64,000 nt of DNA from Streptomyces halobius (GTDB lineage Bacteria > Actinomycetota > Actinomycetes > Streptomycetales > Streptomycetaceae). A program made the position numbers and the translations under genes. The stretch lies in NCBI RefSeq assembly GCF_023277745.1, contig NZ_CP086322.1, forward strand, positions 6,820,001 to 6,884,000, written 5' to 3'. Each line of letters starts with the position of its first letter. Positions within the stretch are counted from its first letter, which is position 1. Positions 23,490 through 32,043 of the stretch are shown here, one piece after another. The notes under the pieces are model-generated. The model ran no database searches. It was not told where the DNA came from and saw nothing but the letters and a program-made list of their open reading frames with translations.

Positions 23490-24760
23490 TCACACGTATG
23501 GTCAAGATCCAACTGCTCGCGTTCGCCACCGTCACCGCCGTGGGCGTGAGTTACGTCGGCGCGCGGTACACCGGCATCGGCGACGCCCTCCTCGACCGCG
23601 GTTACACCGTGCGCGCCGAGTTCGCCGAATCCGGGGGCATCTTCCAGGGGGCCGAGGTCACCTATCGCGGGGTGCCCGTGGGCCGGGTCGGGCAGCTCGA
23701 ACTCGCCGGCTCCGGCGGGGTGTCGGTGGCGCTCGACATCGAGGACGGGGCGCGGATTCCGGCGGACACGCTTGCGGTGGTGGCGCACCGTTCGGCGATC
23801 GGTGAGCAGTACGTCGATCTGCAGCCGCGCACCGACTCCGGGCCGCTCCTCAAGGACGGCGGCACGATCGCCCGCGGTGACACCCGGGTGCCGCTGGCCA
23901 CCACGGAGCTCGTCCTCAGCGTGGACCGCCTGGTCAACTCCGTCGGCAAGGAGGATCTACGGGTCACGGTCGACGAACTGGGCAAGGCCTTCAAGGGGAC
24001 GGGGCCGCACCTCAGCCGTCTGGTGGACTCGGGCAATGAGCTGGTCGAGTCGGCCTCCGGCTCGCTCCCCGAGACGATCAGGCTGATCGAGGACTCGCGC
24101 AAGGTCCTCAAGACCCAGTCGGAGCAGGGCTCGGCGATCAGGTCGTTCTCCAGTGACCTGGCCGATCTGACCGATGAACTCAAGTCCCGTGACGGGGACA
24201 TCCGCAGGCTGATCGGGTCGAGCGCGCCCGCCGCGCACGAGGTGGACTCGCTGCTCAAGGCGAACCGGACCCAGCTGCCGGTACTCCTCGGGAATCTGAT
24301 CAGCGGCGGCCAGATCACCGTGGCACGGCTGCCCGGGGTGGAACAGGCCCTGGTCACCTTCCCCGTGACCGTCGCGGGCAGCTACACGGTGGTGCCGGGC
24401 GACGGCACCACGCACTTCGGCATGGTCGCGGGCAAGGACGAACCGGCGCCCTGCCGTCAGGGGTACGGCACCCAGCGGCGCGACCCCGCGGACACCAGCG
24501 ATCGCCCGGCCAACACCGGCGCACGCTGCACGGCACCACGCGGCGGCGACACCTCGGTGCGCGGCGCGCAGAACGCCCCCGGCGCCTCGGCCCGCTCCGG
24601 CGGGGCGGACCGGGCGGCGTACGTCACCCCGTACGACCCGGACACCGGCACCGCCGTCGGACCGGACGGAACGCCCGTCGAGATCGGTTCGACGGGCGGC
24701 GAACAGAACGCGTTCGGAAAGGACTCATGGCAATGGCTGCTCGTAGGACCGATGGCATGA
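23486..24760 (+). CDS. mceF: Mce-family lipid-binding protein, sixth (MceF position)
   Basis: The GTG start overlaps the previous stop (GTGA). Anchor VKIQLLAFATVTAVGVSYVGAR, Mce domain (YTVRAEFAESGGIFQGAEVTYRGVPVGRVGQLELAGSGGVSVAL, SAIGEQYVDLQP) and helical domain are present. The last 90 residues are hydrophilic (CRQGYGTQRRDPADTSDRP..., AYVTPYDPDTGTAVGPDGTPV) as in other actinobacterial MceF proteins. Completes the set of six Mce subunits. Confidence 0.92.
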   Translation: MITRMVKIQLLAFATVTAVGVSYVGARYTGIGDALLDRGYTVRAEFAESGGIFQGAEVTYRGVPVGRVGQLELAGSGGVSVALDIEDGARIPADTLAVVAHRSAIGEQYVDLQPRTDSGPLLKDGGTIARGDTRVPLATTELVLSVDRLVNSVGKEDLRVTVDELGKAFKGTGPHLSRLVDSGNELVESASGSLPETIRLIEDSRKVLKTQSEQGSAIRSFSSDLADLTDELKSRDGDIRRLIGSSAPAAHEVDSLLKANRTQLPVLLGNLISGGQITVARLPGVEQALVTFPVTVAGSYTVVPGDGTTHFGMVAGKDEPAPCRQGYGTQRRDPADTSDRPANTGARCTAPRGGDTSVRGAQNAPGASARSGGADRAAYVTPYDPDTGTAVGPDGTPVEIGSTGGEQNAFGKDSWQWLLVGPMA

Positions 24761-25332
24761 GCGGGGGGCTGATCTCCCGCCCGGTCGGGGGCCTGAGCTC
24801 CCGCCCCGTACGGGCGCTGCGCCGCCTCGGCGCCAGGCTCGCGGGCGCCGCCCGCGGCGGCCGCGCCATGGCCGCGGGACTCGCCGTGGCCACCGCCGTG
24901 ACGACGGCGCTTGCCGTCTGGCTCGGCGTCCAGGTGTACGAGCAGCGCGCGGCGGAGCAGCGGCACCAGGACATCCTGGCCGCGGCCAGGCAGTCGGCCC
25001 TGAACTTCACCTCGCTCGACTACCGGCACTACGAGCGGGACAGCAAGAACGTGCTCAAGGGCGCGACCGGTGACTTCAAGAAGCAGTTCGCGGCGCAGAC
25101 CGCGCAGCTGACGAAGCTGGTCGCCAAGAACAAGTCGGTCTCCAAGGGGCAGGTCCTCGAAGCGGGCATCACCCGGGCCGACGAGGACTCCGCCCGTGTT
25201 CTCGTGGTCGCCGACAGCAAGGTGACCAACACCGCCGCCCCCGATGGCCAGGCCCGTACCTACCGGCTGCAGCTGGACCTCGAGCTCAAGAACGGCAGCT
25301 GGCTGACGTCCGGCGTCGAGTTCGTCGGCTGA
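24733..25332 (+). CDS. Mce-associated membrane protein, first
   Basis: The 199-residue protein has one membrane helix (AAGLAVATAVTTALAVWLGVQVYEQ) and a C-terminal domain of about 110 residues (ILAAARQSALNFTSLDYRHYERDSKNVLKGATGDFKKQF...) characteristic of Mce-associated (Mas) proteins that follow mce operons in Mycobacterium and Streptomyces. The start is ambiguous: ATG 24,733 has an AAAGGA site nine bases upstream, whereas ATG 24,757 overlaps the mceF stop like the rest of the operon. Confidence 0.85.
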   Translation: MAARRTDGMSGGLISRPVGGLSSRPVRALRRLGARLAGAARGGRAMAAGLAVATAVTTALAVWLGVQVYEQRAAEQRHQDILAAARQSALNFTSLDYRHYERDSKNVLKGATGDFKKQFAAQTAQLTKLVAKNKSVSKGQVLEAGITRADEDSARVLVVADSKVTNTAAPDGQARTYRLQLDLELKNGSWLTSGVEFVG

Positions 25333-25396
25333 CCGCGGCAGCCCGTAAAGCGCATGACCCCGTAAGACGCATCACCCCGCCGTGAGGAGAGACACC

Positions 25397-26233
25397 GTGG
25401 CGAACATCAGCACCCGAGGCCGCGGCACCGGACCCGGCTCACCGGGCCGGCGCTCCTTGACCGCGGCCGCCCGCGCCGCAGCCAAGCGGGCCGACGGCAG
25501 CCGCTCCGGGGCGCAGGACGTGCTCGACGGCGTACCCGAGGATCTGGTCAACGACCTGACGGGGCTGCCGCCCGTCGAGAAGGTGGTCGGGAAGGTCCTG
25601 CTCGCGAAGGCGGAGTCCGATCCCGGGCCGGACCCGGAGAACCCGGACAACGAGTCCCGGGACCCTCGGACGCCGGACCCTCAGACGCCGGACCCGGAGG
25701 CCCCGGACCAAGAGCCCCCGCCCCGCGGGCGCCGGCGCGCACGGCTGAGCGCCGTCCTTGCCCTCCTGACCGTGGCGGGCCTCGTCGCGGTCGCGGTGCT
25801 CGGGTGGCGGTACTGGGAAGGCCGCCAGGTCGAGGAGGCGCGGGCGCAGGCCCTCGCGGCCGCGCAGAAGGCGGCGCCCGTCGTCCTGTCGTACGACTAC
25901 CGGCACCTGGACCGGGATTTCGCCGCGGCGCGCGGCCATCTCACGGGCTCCTTCCGCGATGAGTACGGCAGGACGACCAAGGCGGTGGTCGCGCCGACCG
26001 CGAAGAAGTACAAGGGGGTGGTGAAGGCCTCCGTGGTCGCGCCGCCCGACGGCGGTGCCCCGGCGGCCTCGGTGGCGTCGGCGTCGGCGGGCAGCGCCGT
26101 TGTGCTGCTCTTCGTCAACCAGGTCACCAAGAGCACTCAGGTCTCCGGCTCGCGCATGGATCTGAACCGGGTCCGGATGACCCTCACGCGTACGACGGAC
26201 GGCTGGAAGGTGAGCGCCGTCGACGCGCTGTAA
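25397..26233 (+). CDS. Mce-associated membrane protein, second
   Basis: The 278-residue protein starts at GTG 25,397 with an AGGAGAG site. A long N-terminal cytoplasmic part carries a PDPxTPD-type repeat (about residues 80-105), then a membrane helix (LSAVLALLTVAGLVAVAVLGWRYW) and a Mas domain (LAAAQKAAPVVLSYDYRHLDRDFAAARGHLTGSFRDEY) paralogous to the preceding gene. It probably stabilises or assists the Mce complex. Last gene of the operon. Confidence 0.85.
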   Translation: MANISTRGRGTGPGSPGRRSLTAAARAAAKRADGSRSGAQDVLDGVPEDLVNDLTGLPPVEKVVGKVLLAKAESDPGPDPENPDNESRDPRTPDPQTPDPEAPDQEPPPRGRRRARLSAVLALLTVAGLVAVAVLGWRYWEGRQVEEARAQALAAAQKAAPVVLSYDYRHLDRDFAAARGHLTGSFRDEYGRTTKAVVAPTAKKYKGVVKASVVAPPDGGAPAASVASASAGSAVVLLFVNQVTKSTQVSGSRMDLNRVRMTLTRTTDGWKVSAVDAL

Positions 26234-26318
26234 CCGGGCCTGCCACCGACCTGTCACCAGTGACGATCCACTTCGAGAGCGCCTCGGTGACGGCAGTGGG
26301 CCTGCGTTCGCCACGCGG

Positions 26319-26560
26319 GTGCGGCGCACCCGCCTCGCGAACCTCGGTTCCGCCCCGGGCGGTGAGTTCCTGCCGCGTTTCAAGAATGGCCGGCTGCCGC
26401 GGGAGCCCGACGGCTGGCGGGTGCACAGCGTCGGGGCCTTCACCGGCGGCGGCCACGATTACGGCATGGCCGTCCTCTCCCACGGAAACCACACCATGGC
26501 CTACGAGGTCGGCACGGTCGAGGCGGCGGCCCGGGCCTTTGAAGGCGACGGTGAGCGGGG
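26319..26560 (+). pseudogene. Remnant of a beta-lactamase-fold serine hydrolase
   Basis: FLPRFKNGRLPREPDGWRVHSVGAFTGGGHDYGMAVLSHGN, then TMAYEVGTVEAAARA, resembles the last 60 residues of the beta-lactamase-like secreted hydrolases of Streptomyces. The catalytic S-x-x-K part is absent and the frame continues into unrelated sequence. It is a 3' fragment left after deletion. Confidence 0.5.
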
Positions 26561-26714
26561 GCTGAGCACCCCGGATTCCGCCGCGGCGGCATCAACCGGC
26601 GACTCGGCATGCGGAGTTGGACGCTCGCGGCCGGCCGTCCGGCGTCGCGGGAAGGCTGACGCCTTCGGCGTGGTTGTTCACGATGAGGGGCTGTGTACGG
26701 CCGTGAGCAGTGAC

Positions 26715-26742
26715 TTGAATATTCAAGTAATTGCGAATTACT
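26715..26742. promoter_or_regulatory. Two adjacent palindromes upstream of the doxX-like gene
   Basis: TTGAATATTCAA is a perfect 12-bp palindrome; AGTAATT-GCG-AATTACT, sharing its last base, is a perfect 7-bp inverted repeat. Both are strikingly A+T-rich and lie 60-88 bases before the DoxX start. The pattern suits a MarR- or HxlR-type operator, but no such regulator is adjacent. Confidence 0.55.
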
Positions 26743-26802
26743 CCACGACTCCTGTTCCGCGGCCTGCCGGCCTACTCCTCGACACGGGAAGGAGCGCTCG
26801 CC

Positions 26803-27330
26803 ATGATGTCCCCTCTCGACACATCGGCGCGGCATGAGTCCTCTCTGCATGGCTTTGACGTGGGATTGCTCGTACTGCGGCTCGCGGTCGGGCTGACCAT
26901 GGCGGTCCATGGCACCCAGAAGCTGTTCGGCTGGTTCGGGGGGCCCGGGCTGGACGCCTCCGGGAAGTTCTTCGAGATGAGTGGCTACTCGCCGGGCAGG
27001 ACGATGGTCGCCATAGCCAGCCTGAGCGAGCTGCTCGGCGGGCTCGGGCTGGTGCTCGGTCTGCTGACCCCGCTCGCCGGCGCGGCGATCTTCGGCACGA
27101 TGATCAACGCGCTCGCCGTCAAGTGGGACGGCGGCTTCTTCGCGCCCGAGGGCGTGGAGTACGAGATGGTGCTGGCCACTGCCGCGGCCGCCCTGGCGCT
27201 GACCGGTCCCGGCCGCTACGCCATCGACCACTTCCTGCCCGTCCTGCGCGCGCACCGGCTCGTCTACGGCGTCATTGCGTTGGTGATCGGCGCGGTGGCT
27301 GCCGCCGTGCTGCTGCTGATTCGGAATTAG
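26803..27330 (+). CDS. DoxX-family membrane protein
   Basis: The 175-residue protein has about four helices (LLVLRLAVGLTMAVHGTQKLFGWFGG, SLSELLGGLGLVLGLLTPLAGAAIFGTMINALAV, ATAAAALALTGPGRY, VYGVIALVIGAVAAAVLLLI) with the DoxX signature H-G-x-x-K-L-F and L-E/S-L-x-G-G. DoxX proteins are linked to redox and thiol stress. A GAAGGAG site lies eight bases before the ATG pair at 26,803. Confidence 0.88.
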   Translation: MMSPLDTSARHESSLHGFDVGLLVLRLAVGLTMAVHGTQKLFGWFGGPGLDASGKFFEMSGYSPGRTMVAIASLSELLGGLGLVLGLLTPLAGAAIFGTMINALAVKWDGGFFAPEGVEYEMVLATAAAALALTGPGRYAIDHFLPVLRAHRLVYGVIALVIGAVAAAVLLLIRN

Positions 27331-27380
27331 CGGACGGCTGACATCGAAGCGCGGCTTCGCCGCGGGAGCGGTGCGGAGGA

Positions 27381-27410
27381 AGTAGAGGTAGTAGAGGTAG
27401 TAGAGGTAGG
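27381..27410 (+). repeat. 9-bp tandem repeat
   Basis: GTAGAGGTA-type units repeat three times head to tail in the leader of the VOC gene, about 75 bases before its ATG. Copy number may vary between strains. Confidence 0.7.
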
Positions 27411-27484
27411 CGGACGCAGAGGTTCAGGAGCAGGGCCGTGACGCGGTGCCGTTTCAGGCGTCATGGCAGGAGATCGGAGGTCCC

Positions 27485-27985
27485 ATGTCCGTACGACGTC
27501 TCAACCACGCGGTTCTCTACATCCGCGATCTGGCGCGGTCCGTCGCCTTCTACACCGATGCCCTTGGACTCACAGTGGACGCCGAGATCCCTGGACGGGC
27601 CGCCTTCCTCAGCGCCCCGGGCTCGCTCAACGATCATGACCTGGGACTGTTCGCGGTGGGACCGGACGCGCCGGGACCGGAGGAGGGCCGGGTAGGACTC
27701 TATCACCTGGCGTGGGAGGTCGGCACGCTCGGCGAACTCGTCGCGACCCAGGCACAGCTCAGCGCCAACGGCGCGCTGGTCGGCGCCAGCGATCACCTCG
27801 TCTCCAAGTCCCTGTACGCCAAGGATCCGGACGGCAACGAGTTCGAGGTGATGTGGCGGGTCCCGCGGGAGGACTGGCCGGACGCGGACGAGCCGAACCG
27901 TGTGCGGCCGCTCGATCTTCCGGCGGCACTGGCGCGCTGGGGTCCGGATCTGATGACGGGCGCGGCGGCCGGCTCGGTCACCTGA
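27485..27985 (+). CDS. VOC-family (glyoxalase/extradiol dioxygenase-like) protein
   Basis: The 166-residue protein has paired beta-alpha-beta modules: RLNHAVLYIRDLARSVAFYTDALGL (metal-ligand His), then VGLYHLAWEVGTLGELV (second His) and KDPDGNEFEVMWR (Glu ligand), matching catechol-2,3-dioxygenase-like VOC enzymes. Substrate unknown. GGAGGTCCC precedes ATG 27,485. It is convergent with the alpha/beta hydrolase. Confidence 0.88.
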   Translation: MSVRRLNHAVLYIRDLARSVAFYTDALGLTVDAEIPGRAAFLSAPGSLNDHDLGLFAVGPDAPGPEEGRVGLYHLAWEVGTLGELVATQAQLSANGALVGASDHLVSKSLYAKDPDGNEFEVMWRVPREDWPDADEPNRVRPLDLPAALARWGPDLMTGAAAGSVT

Positions 27986-28024
27986 GGGACCGCGCGCCCG
28001 AGCGGCCGCGGCTGCGCGGCGGGT

Positions 28025-28049
28025 CATGGCGGCGGGGGCCACCGCCATG
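28025..28049. terminator. Hairpin between convergent genes
   Basis: CATGGCGG and CCGCCATG form a perfect 8-bp stem with a nine-base loop in the 110-bp gap between the VOC gene and the leftward hydrolase. Probably works for both. Confidence 0.5.
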
Positions 28050-28095
28050 GGGCACGTCAGTCGGTCGGGCCATGCCAGTCAGCCGGGTCACGTCA

Positions 28096-28944
28096 TCAGT
28101 ACGGCAGCGACGACAGGAAGGCATGCAGCTCCTGGTCGAAGAGCGCGGTGTTCTCCAGGTTGACCATATGGGCCGCGCCCGGTATTCGGATCCGCCGGGC
28201 GCCGGGAACGGCGAGCGTGATGGCATGGGCGTTGGCGGAGATGTCTCTGCTGTCGAGGTCGCCGTCGAACACCACCGTCGGTACCCGGATCTCCGGCAGC
28301 CGGTCGGCGGCGCCGACCTCGATGGGCAGGCCGGCACCCAGGCCATCGGCGTGCACCTCGGCATTGGCCTCGGCCGAGGCCCGCATCCGCTCGCGCATTC
28401 CGGGGTGTACGGCGGACGGTTCGCGATGCGGCCCGTCCACCCACATCCGCAGGAAGTGCTCCACATACCGCTCCGCGCCGTCCGGTTCGCCGATTGCCGT
28501 GACCTGCGCCTTGATGTGCTCCAGGACGAACGGGTCGGTGAAGGCGCGACCGCTGACGCCGGGTGAGGCGAGCGCGAGGGCCGTCACCCGCTCCGGGTGC
28601 GCGAGGGCGGTGTCGAGCGCGATCCGGGCGCCGTGCGAGAGCCCGACCAGCACCGCGCTCGGGACGTCCAGCGCGTCGAGGAGCGCCCGCAGATCGTCGT
28701 GGTTGGCGTAGTCGCCGGTCACGGAGGAGGAGAGGCCGTGGCCGCGGGCGTCGTAGCGGATCGCGCGGAGGCCGGAGTTGACGAGCCAGGCGAACTGCTC
28801 GTCCCACATGTGCTGGTCGAGCATGCCGCCGTGCAGGAGCACCACCGCGGGACCCGAGCCGGCCGTCTCGTAGAACAGCTCGCCGTCGTCGATCGGCACG
28901 ATGCCGTTGTCGATCTCGGACCAGTCGCTGATTACGTGGGTCAT
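28096..28944 (-). CDS. Alpha/beta-fold hydrolase
   Basis: The 282-residue protein has the oxyanion motif VVLLHGGMLDQHMWDEQ, nucleophile elbow VLVGLSHGARIAL (Ser about residue 104), acid FDGDLDSRD and a terminal GAAHMVNLE His, a complete catalytic triad. Typical esterase/hydrolase of about 280 residues; substrate not predictable. Its ATG overlaps the marR stop by four bases, so the hydrolase is the likely output of the MarR regulator. Confidence 0.88.
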   Translation of the reverse strand: MTHVISDWSEIDNGIVPIDDGELFYETAGSGPAVVLLHGGMLDQHMWDEQFAWLVNSGLRAIRYDARGHGLSSSVTGDYANHDDLRALLDALDVPSAVLVGLSHGARIALDTALAHPERVTALALASPGVSGRAFTDPFVLEHIKAQVTAIGEPDGAERYVEHFLRMWVDGPHREPSAVHPGMRERMRASAEANAEVHADGLGAGLPIEVGAADRLPEIRVPTVVFDGDLDSRDISANAHAITLAVPGARRIRIPGAAHMVNLENTALFDQELHAFLSSLPY

Positions 28945-29660
28945 TCTCCGTGCTGTCCTTTGTGTGGCGAAGGCGGTGGGGTGTCCTGGCTGTTGTCGGC
29001 ACCGGAACGGCGGATGCCGGAACTATCGGGATCGCCGTTGGTGCCGGAACTGCCCGGAACACCCGGTTCCTTCGATGCAACGCCTGAGCCGCTCGCCAGG
29101 TGCCGGAATTCCTCACCGAGTCGGTCCAGGACGCGCAACGCGGTGGCCACCTCGGCGGCGGACAGGTCGGCCAGCCCGCGCCGCAGCTCGGTCGTCTCGA
29201 ATTCCTGGACCCCGCGTATCAGCTCATCCCCCTCGGCGGTGAGCTTGATCAGGGACGAACGGCGGTGCGCGGGATTCGTGGCCGCCACCACCAGACCCAG
29301 CTCCGCCGCATGGTTCACCCAGCGCTGCACCGGCTGCCGGTCGAGTTCCAGGATGCGGGCCAACTGCGGGACCGTGCGCGGGCCTTCGGTGCGCAGCGCG
29401 TCCAGCAGGGCGTGTTCGCCGGCGGTCATGCCCGTGCCGGCCAGCTCGCGCTCGACCGCGCGCACGATTGTGCGGTGCAAGGGCCACAGGCGCCGGATGA
29501 CGCTGTAGAGGAGTTCTTCGGTAGGGGCCGGGCCGGCGGCCCCGTCGGCACAGGGATCCACCGGAGAGGCCGCCCCGGCGTCCCTCTCGGTGTCTGCCGC
29601 AGCCTCTGTCGCAGTGACTGTCGCAGCGTCTGTCTGAACGTCCACCTCGTCGACACTCAT
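28941..29660 (-). CDS. MarR-family transcriptional regulator
   Basis: The 239-residue protein has the MarR winged helix at about residues 50-165 (YSVIRRLWPLHRTIVRAVERELAGTGMTAGEHALLDALRTEGPRTVPQLARILELDRQPVQRWVNHAAELGLVV, wing NPAHRRSSLIKLTAEG). N- and C-terminal extensions are acidic or Ser/Pro-rich. ATG 29,660 lies directly beside a perfect 17-base palindrome. It is co-transcribed with the hydrolase. Confidence 0.85.
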   Translation of the reverse strand: MSVDEVDVQTDAATVTATEAAADTERDAGAASPVDPCADGAAGPAPTEELLYSVIRRLWPLHRTIVRAVERELAGTGMTAGEHALLDALRTEGPRTVPQLARILELDRQPVQRWVNHAAELGLVVAATNPAHRRSSLIKLTAEGDELIRGVQEFETTELRRGLADLSAAEVATALRVLDRLGEEFRHLASGSGVASKEPGVPGSSGTNGDPDSSGIRRSGADNSQDTPPPSPHKGQHGE

Positions 29661-29677
29661 GATGTCATGATGACATC
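29661..29677. promoter_or_regulatory. Perfect palindrome at the marR start, candidate MarR operator
   Basis: GATGTCAT-G-ATGACATC is a perfect inverted repeat ending one base before the ATG, and a further GATGTC half-site follows 5 bases on. It would cover a leaderless or near-leaderless start, consistent with autorepression. Confidence 0.65.
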
Positions 29678-29759
29678 GTTGATGTCTTTTGGGAAGGGTT
29701 TTGAGGAGCGTCTCGACGACCAGCGGCAATCCCGCGACCGGGGCCGCTTCCGCCGGGGC

Positions 29760-30416
29760 TTACCCGCCCGGCGGTGGCGGAGCCTGTTCCGGCGTGAAGG
29801 TGATGACGAGATCGGCACGGTCGCGAGTCGCCGCCACGAGGCGGGCATTGGCCTCGTCCGAGGCATGCACGAACCGCTCCGCGTCGGCGCGGGGCCGGCC
29901 GAACCGCTCATGACGGCCGATCAGCCGCCGGACCCGCTCCCGGCCGTCCAGCTCCACGTACCAGACCTCGTCGAGCAGGTCCCGGACACGCGCCCAGGGG
30001 GCGGAGTCGAGCAGAAGGTAGTTGCCCTCGGTGACGACGAGGGGAACGCCGGGCGCTACGGGGATGCTCCCGGCCACCGGCTCCTCGACGCGGCGGTCGA
30101 AGGCCGGCGCGTAGACGGCGGTGTCCGGATCCGGAGAGCGCAGACGTGTCAGCAGCGCCGCGTATCCGGCGGGATCGAAGGTGTCCGGTGCGCCCTTGCG
30201 GTCGGTGCGGCCGAGCCGGTGCAGCTCGGCCTCGGCGAGATGGAAGCCGTCCATCGGGACGAGCGCCGCCTGTCCGGCCAGTTCCGCCACGATGTGGGCG
30301 GCCAGGGTGGACTTGCCGGCGCCGGGCGGGCCGGTGATGCCGAGCAGGCGGCGTCGCGTGGGAGCGGCGGAGGCGGCGAGCCGGCGGGCGCGGGACAGCA
30401 GGTGCTGGGGATCCAT
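29760..30416 (-). CDS. Uridine-kinase-like P-loop nucleoside/nucleotide kinase
   Basis: The 218-residue protein has Walker A LLGITGPPGAGKSTLA at residues 23-38, VPMDGFHLAEAEL (the M-D-G-F-H motif of the PanK/Udk group), a DTFDPAGYAAL region, VVTEGNYLLLD as Walker B region, and LDGRERVRRLIGRHERFG with LID-like arginines. This matches the nucleoside/nucleotide kinase-family proteins of Streptomyces related to uridine kinase and fructose-transport kinases. Phosphoacceptor unknown. Confidence 0.85.
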   Translation of the reverse strand: MDPQHLLSRARRLAASAAPTRRRLLGITGPPGAGKSTLAAHIVAELAGQAALVPMDGFHLAEAELHRLGRTDRKGAPDTFDPAGYAALLTRLRSPDPDTAVYAPAFDRRVEEPVAGSIPVAPGVPLVVTEGNYLLLDSAPWARVRDLLDEVWYVELDGRERVRRLIGRHERFGRPRADAERFVHASDEANARLVAATRDRADLVITFTPEQAPPPPGG

Positions 30417-30483
30417 GGTGCGTCCATCGTGCCTGAAGCGGCCTGCGGCGGCCCGAGGCGCCCTTGCCCCTCGGCCGGTGGGC

Positions 30484-31776
30484 TCACCGGGGGCTCAGGC
30501 CCGACCGGCCGGACGCGCCCTGGTTTCCGTCCCCGGTGGAGGTGCTCGCCTGCCCGGTCGCGGCGCCCAGCCGCCACAGGGACGTGACCTCGGCCGCGCG
30601 GGCCACATGGAGCGGATCGGAGGTGTCACGGGCGCGCGGATGGCGCGGAGTGACGTCGAGCCGGTCCAGGACCGTGAGCCCGGACTTCGTGAAGCCGTCG
30701 AGCAATTCGGCGTGCGGGCGCAGCCCGAGGTGTTCGGCCAGGTCGGAGAGGATCAGCCAGCCCTCGCCGCCCGGTGTCAGATGGTCTGCCAGGCCGTTCA
30801 GGAAGCCGTGCAGCATCCGGTTGCCCGGGTCGTACACCGCGCGTTCCACGGGCGAGGTGGGCTTCGCCGGGACCCATGGGGGATTGCAGACGATCAGAGG
30901 GGCGCGGCCGGGCGGGAACAGATCCGCCTCGACCACCTCCACCTGTCCTGCCACGCCCAGCCGTTCGGTGTTCTCACGGGCGCACGCCAGCGCGCGCGGG
31001 TCCTGGTCGGTGGCCACGATCCGCCGTACGCCGCGCCGTGCGAGCACCGAGGCCAGTACGCCGGTCCCGGTACCGATATCGAACGCCAGCTCCTGGGTGG
31101 GCAGCGGGGCCTCCGCCACCAGGTCGACGTATTCGCCACGGGCCGGCGAGAAGACGCCGTAGTGCGGATGGATGCGGTCACCGCCGAGCGCCGGGATCTC
31201 GACGCCCTTCCTGCGCCATTCGTTGGCGCCGATGAGGCCGAGCAGTTCCCGCAGGGACACGAGCGAGGCGGCGGGGGCGGGGGGCGCGGCGGCCTCCGGG
31301 GCGTCGGCGGCGCCTGTGGTCCCCCCGGTCTCCGGGGCCTTTGCGGCCCCGGAGGGCTCCTCCGACGGCGACGGCCCGTAGGCCCGTGCGCAGGCTTCAC
31401 GTACATCGGGAGCGCGGTGCAGCGGGATCCCGTACCCCGCGTCGAGGGGGATCAGCAGCATGCCCAGGATGCGGGCGCGCTGGTTCTGTGCGGCACGGTG
31501 CAGATGGAACGCCTGGGTGACATCGGCCGGGGGCGCCTTGCGCGGGCGGCGGTCGATACGGCGGGCCAGCGCGTTCAGCAGCTGGCGGGCGTTGTGGAAA
31601 TCGCCGCGCCACAGCAGCGCGGTGCCCTCGCAGGCGAGTTTGTACGCGTCGTCGGCCTTCATCCGGTCGTCGGCGATGACGATCCGGCGGGGCGGCGGCG
31701 CGTCGTTCTCGGAGCGCCAACGGGCGGAACGGGCCTCGTCGGCCTCGGTCCATTCGACGACCGGCGGAGAGTTCAC
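30484..31776 (-). CDS. Class I SAM-dependent methyltransferase (HemK/RlmG-like)
   Basis: The 430-residue protein has an N-terminal helical domain (LACEGTALLWRGDFHNARQLLNALARRIDRR, about residues 1-130), an Ala/Pro-rich linker, then a methyltransferase core. PTQELAFDIGTGTGVLASVLARRG is the SAM-binding loop, IVATDQDPRALACARENTERLG the acidic loop, and APLIVCNPPWVPAKP the N-P-P-W catalytic motif of enzymes that methylate amide or ring nitrogen, such as HemK and RsmC/RlmG. The first domain suggests an RNA or protein substrate. GTG start at 31,776. Confidence 0.85.
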   Translation of the reverse strand: MNSPPVVEWTEADEARSARWRSENDAPPPRRIVIADDRMKADDAYKLACEGTALLWRGDFHNARQLLNALARRIDRRPRKAPPADVTQAFHLHRAAQNQRARILGMLLIPLDAGYGIPLHRAPDVREACARAYGPSPSEEPSGAAKAPETGGTTGAADAPEAAAPPAPAASLVSLRELLGLIGANEWRRKGVEIPALGGDRIHPHYGVFSPARGEYVDLVAEAPLPTQELAFDIGTGTGVLASVLARRGVRRIVATDQDPRALACARENTERLGVAGQVEVVEADLFPPGRAPLIVCNPPWVPAKPTSPVERAVYDPGNRMLHGFLNGLADHLTPGGEGWLILSDLAEHLGLRPHAELLDGFTKSGLTVLDRLDVTPRHPRARDTSDPLHVARAAEVTSLWRLGAATGQASTSTGDGNQGASGRSGLSPR

Positions 31777-32043
31777 CGAATTGTGCCTCGCGTTAGTGGT
31801 TCGTAACCCCTCCTCCTGGGAGCCGCGGTGGTGCGACGCCGGGCCGGGGCCCGGGAGCGCGGCGGCAGCCCGCGGGGGCGGCCGGGGGTGGGGTGGTGAC
31901 GGTCGACTCTACTCCGTGACGGGCCGTCCGTAACGGGACGGGACCGCCGTCCGCGAACGGGACGGGAGCCATCGGCCACCGACCGCCCACCTCGCTCACG
32001 TCCCTCATCGTCGCACCGGGGTCCGACGACCGGCCACGGAATT

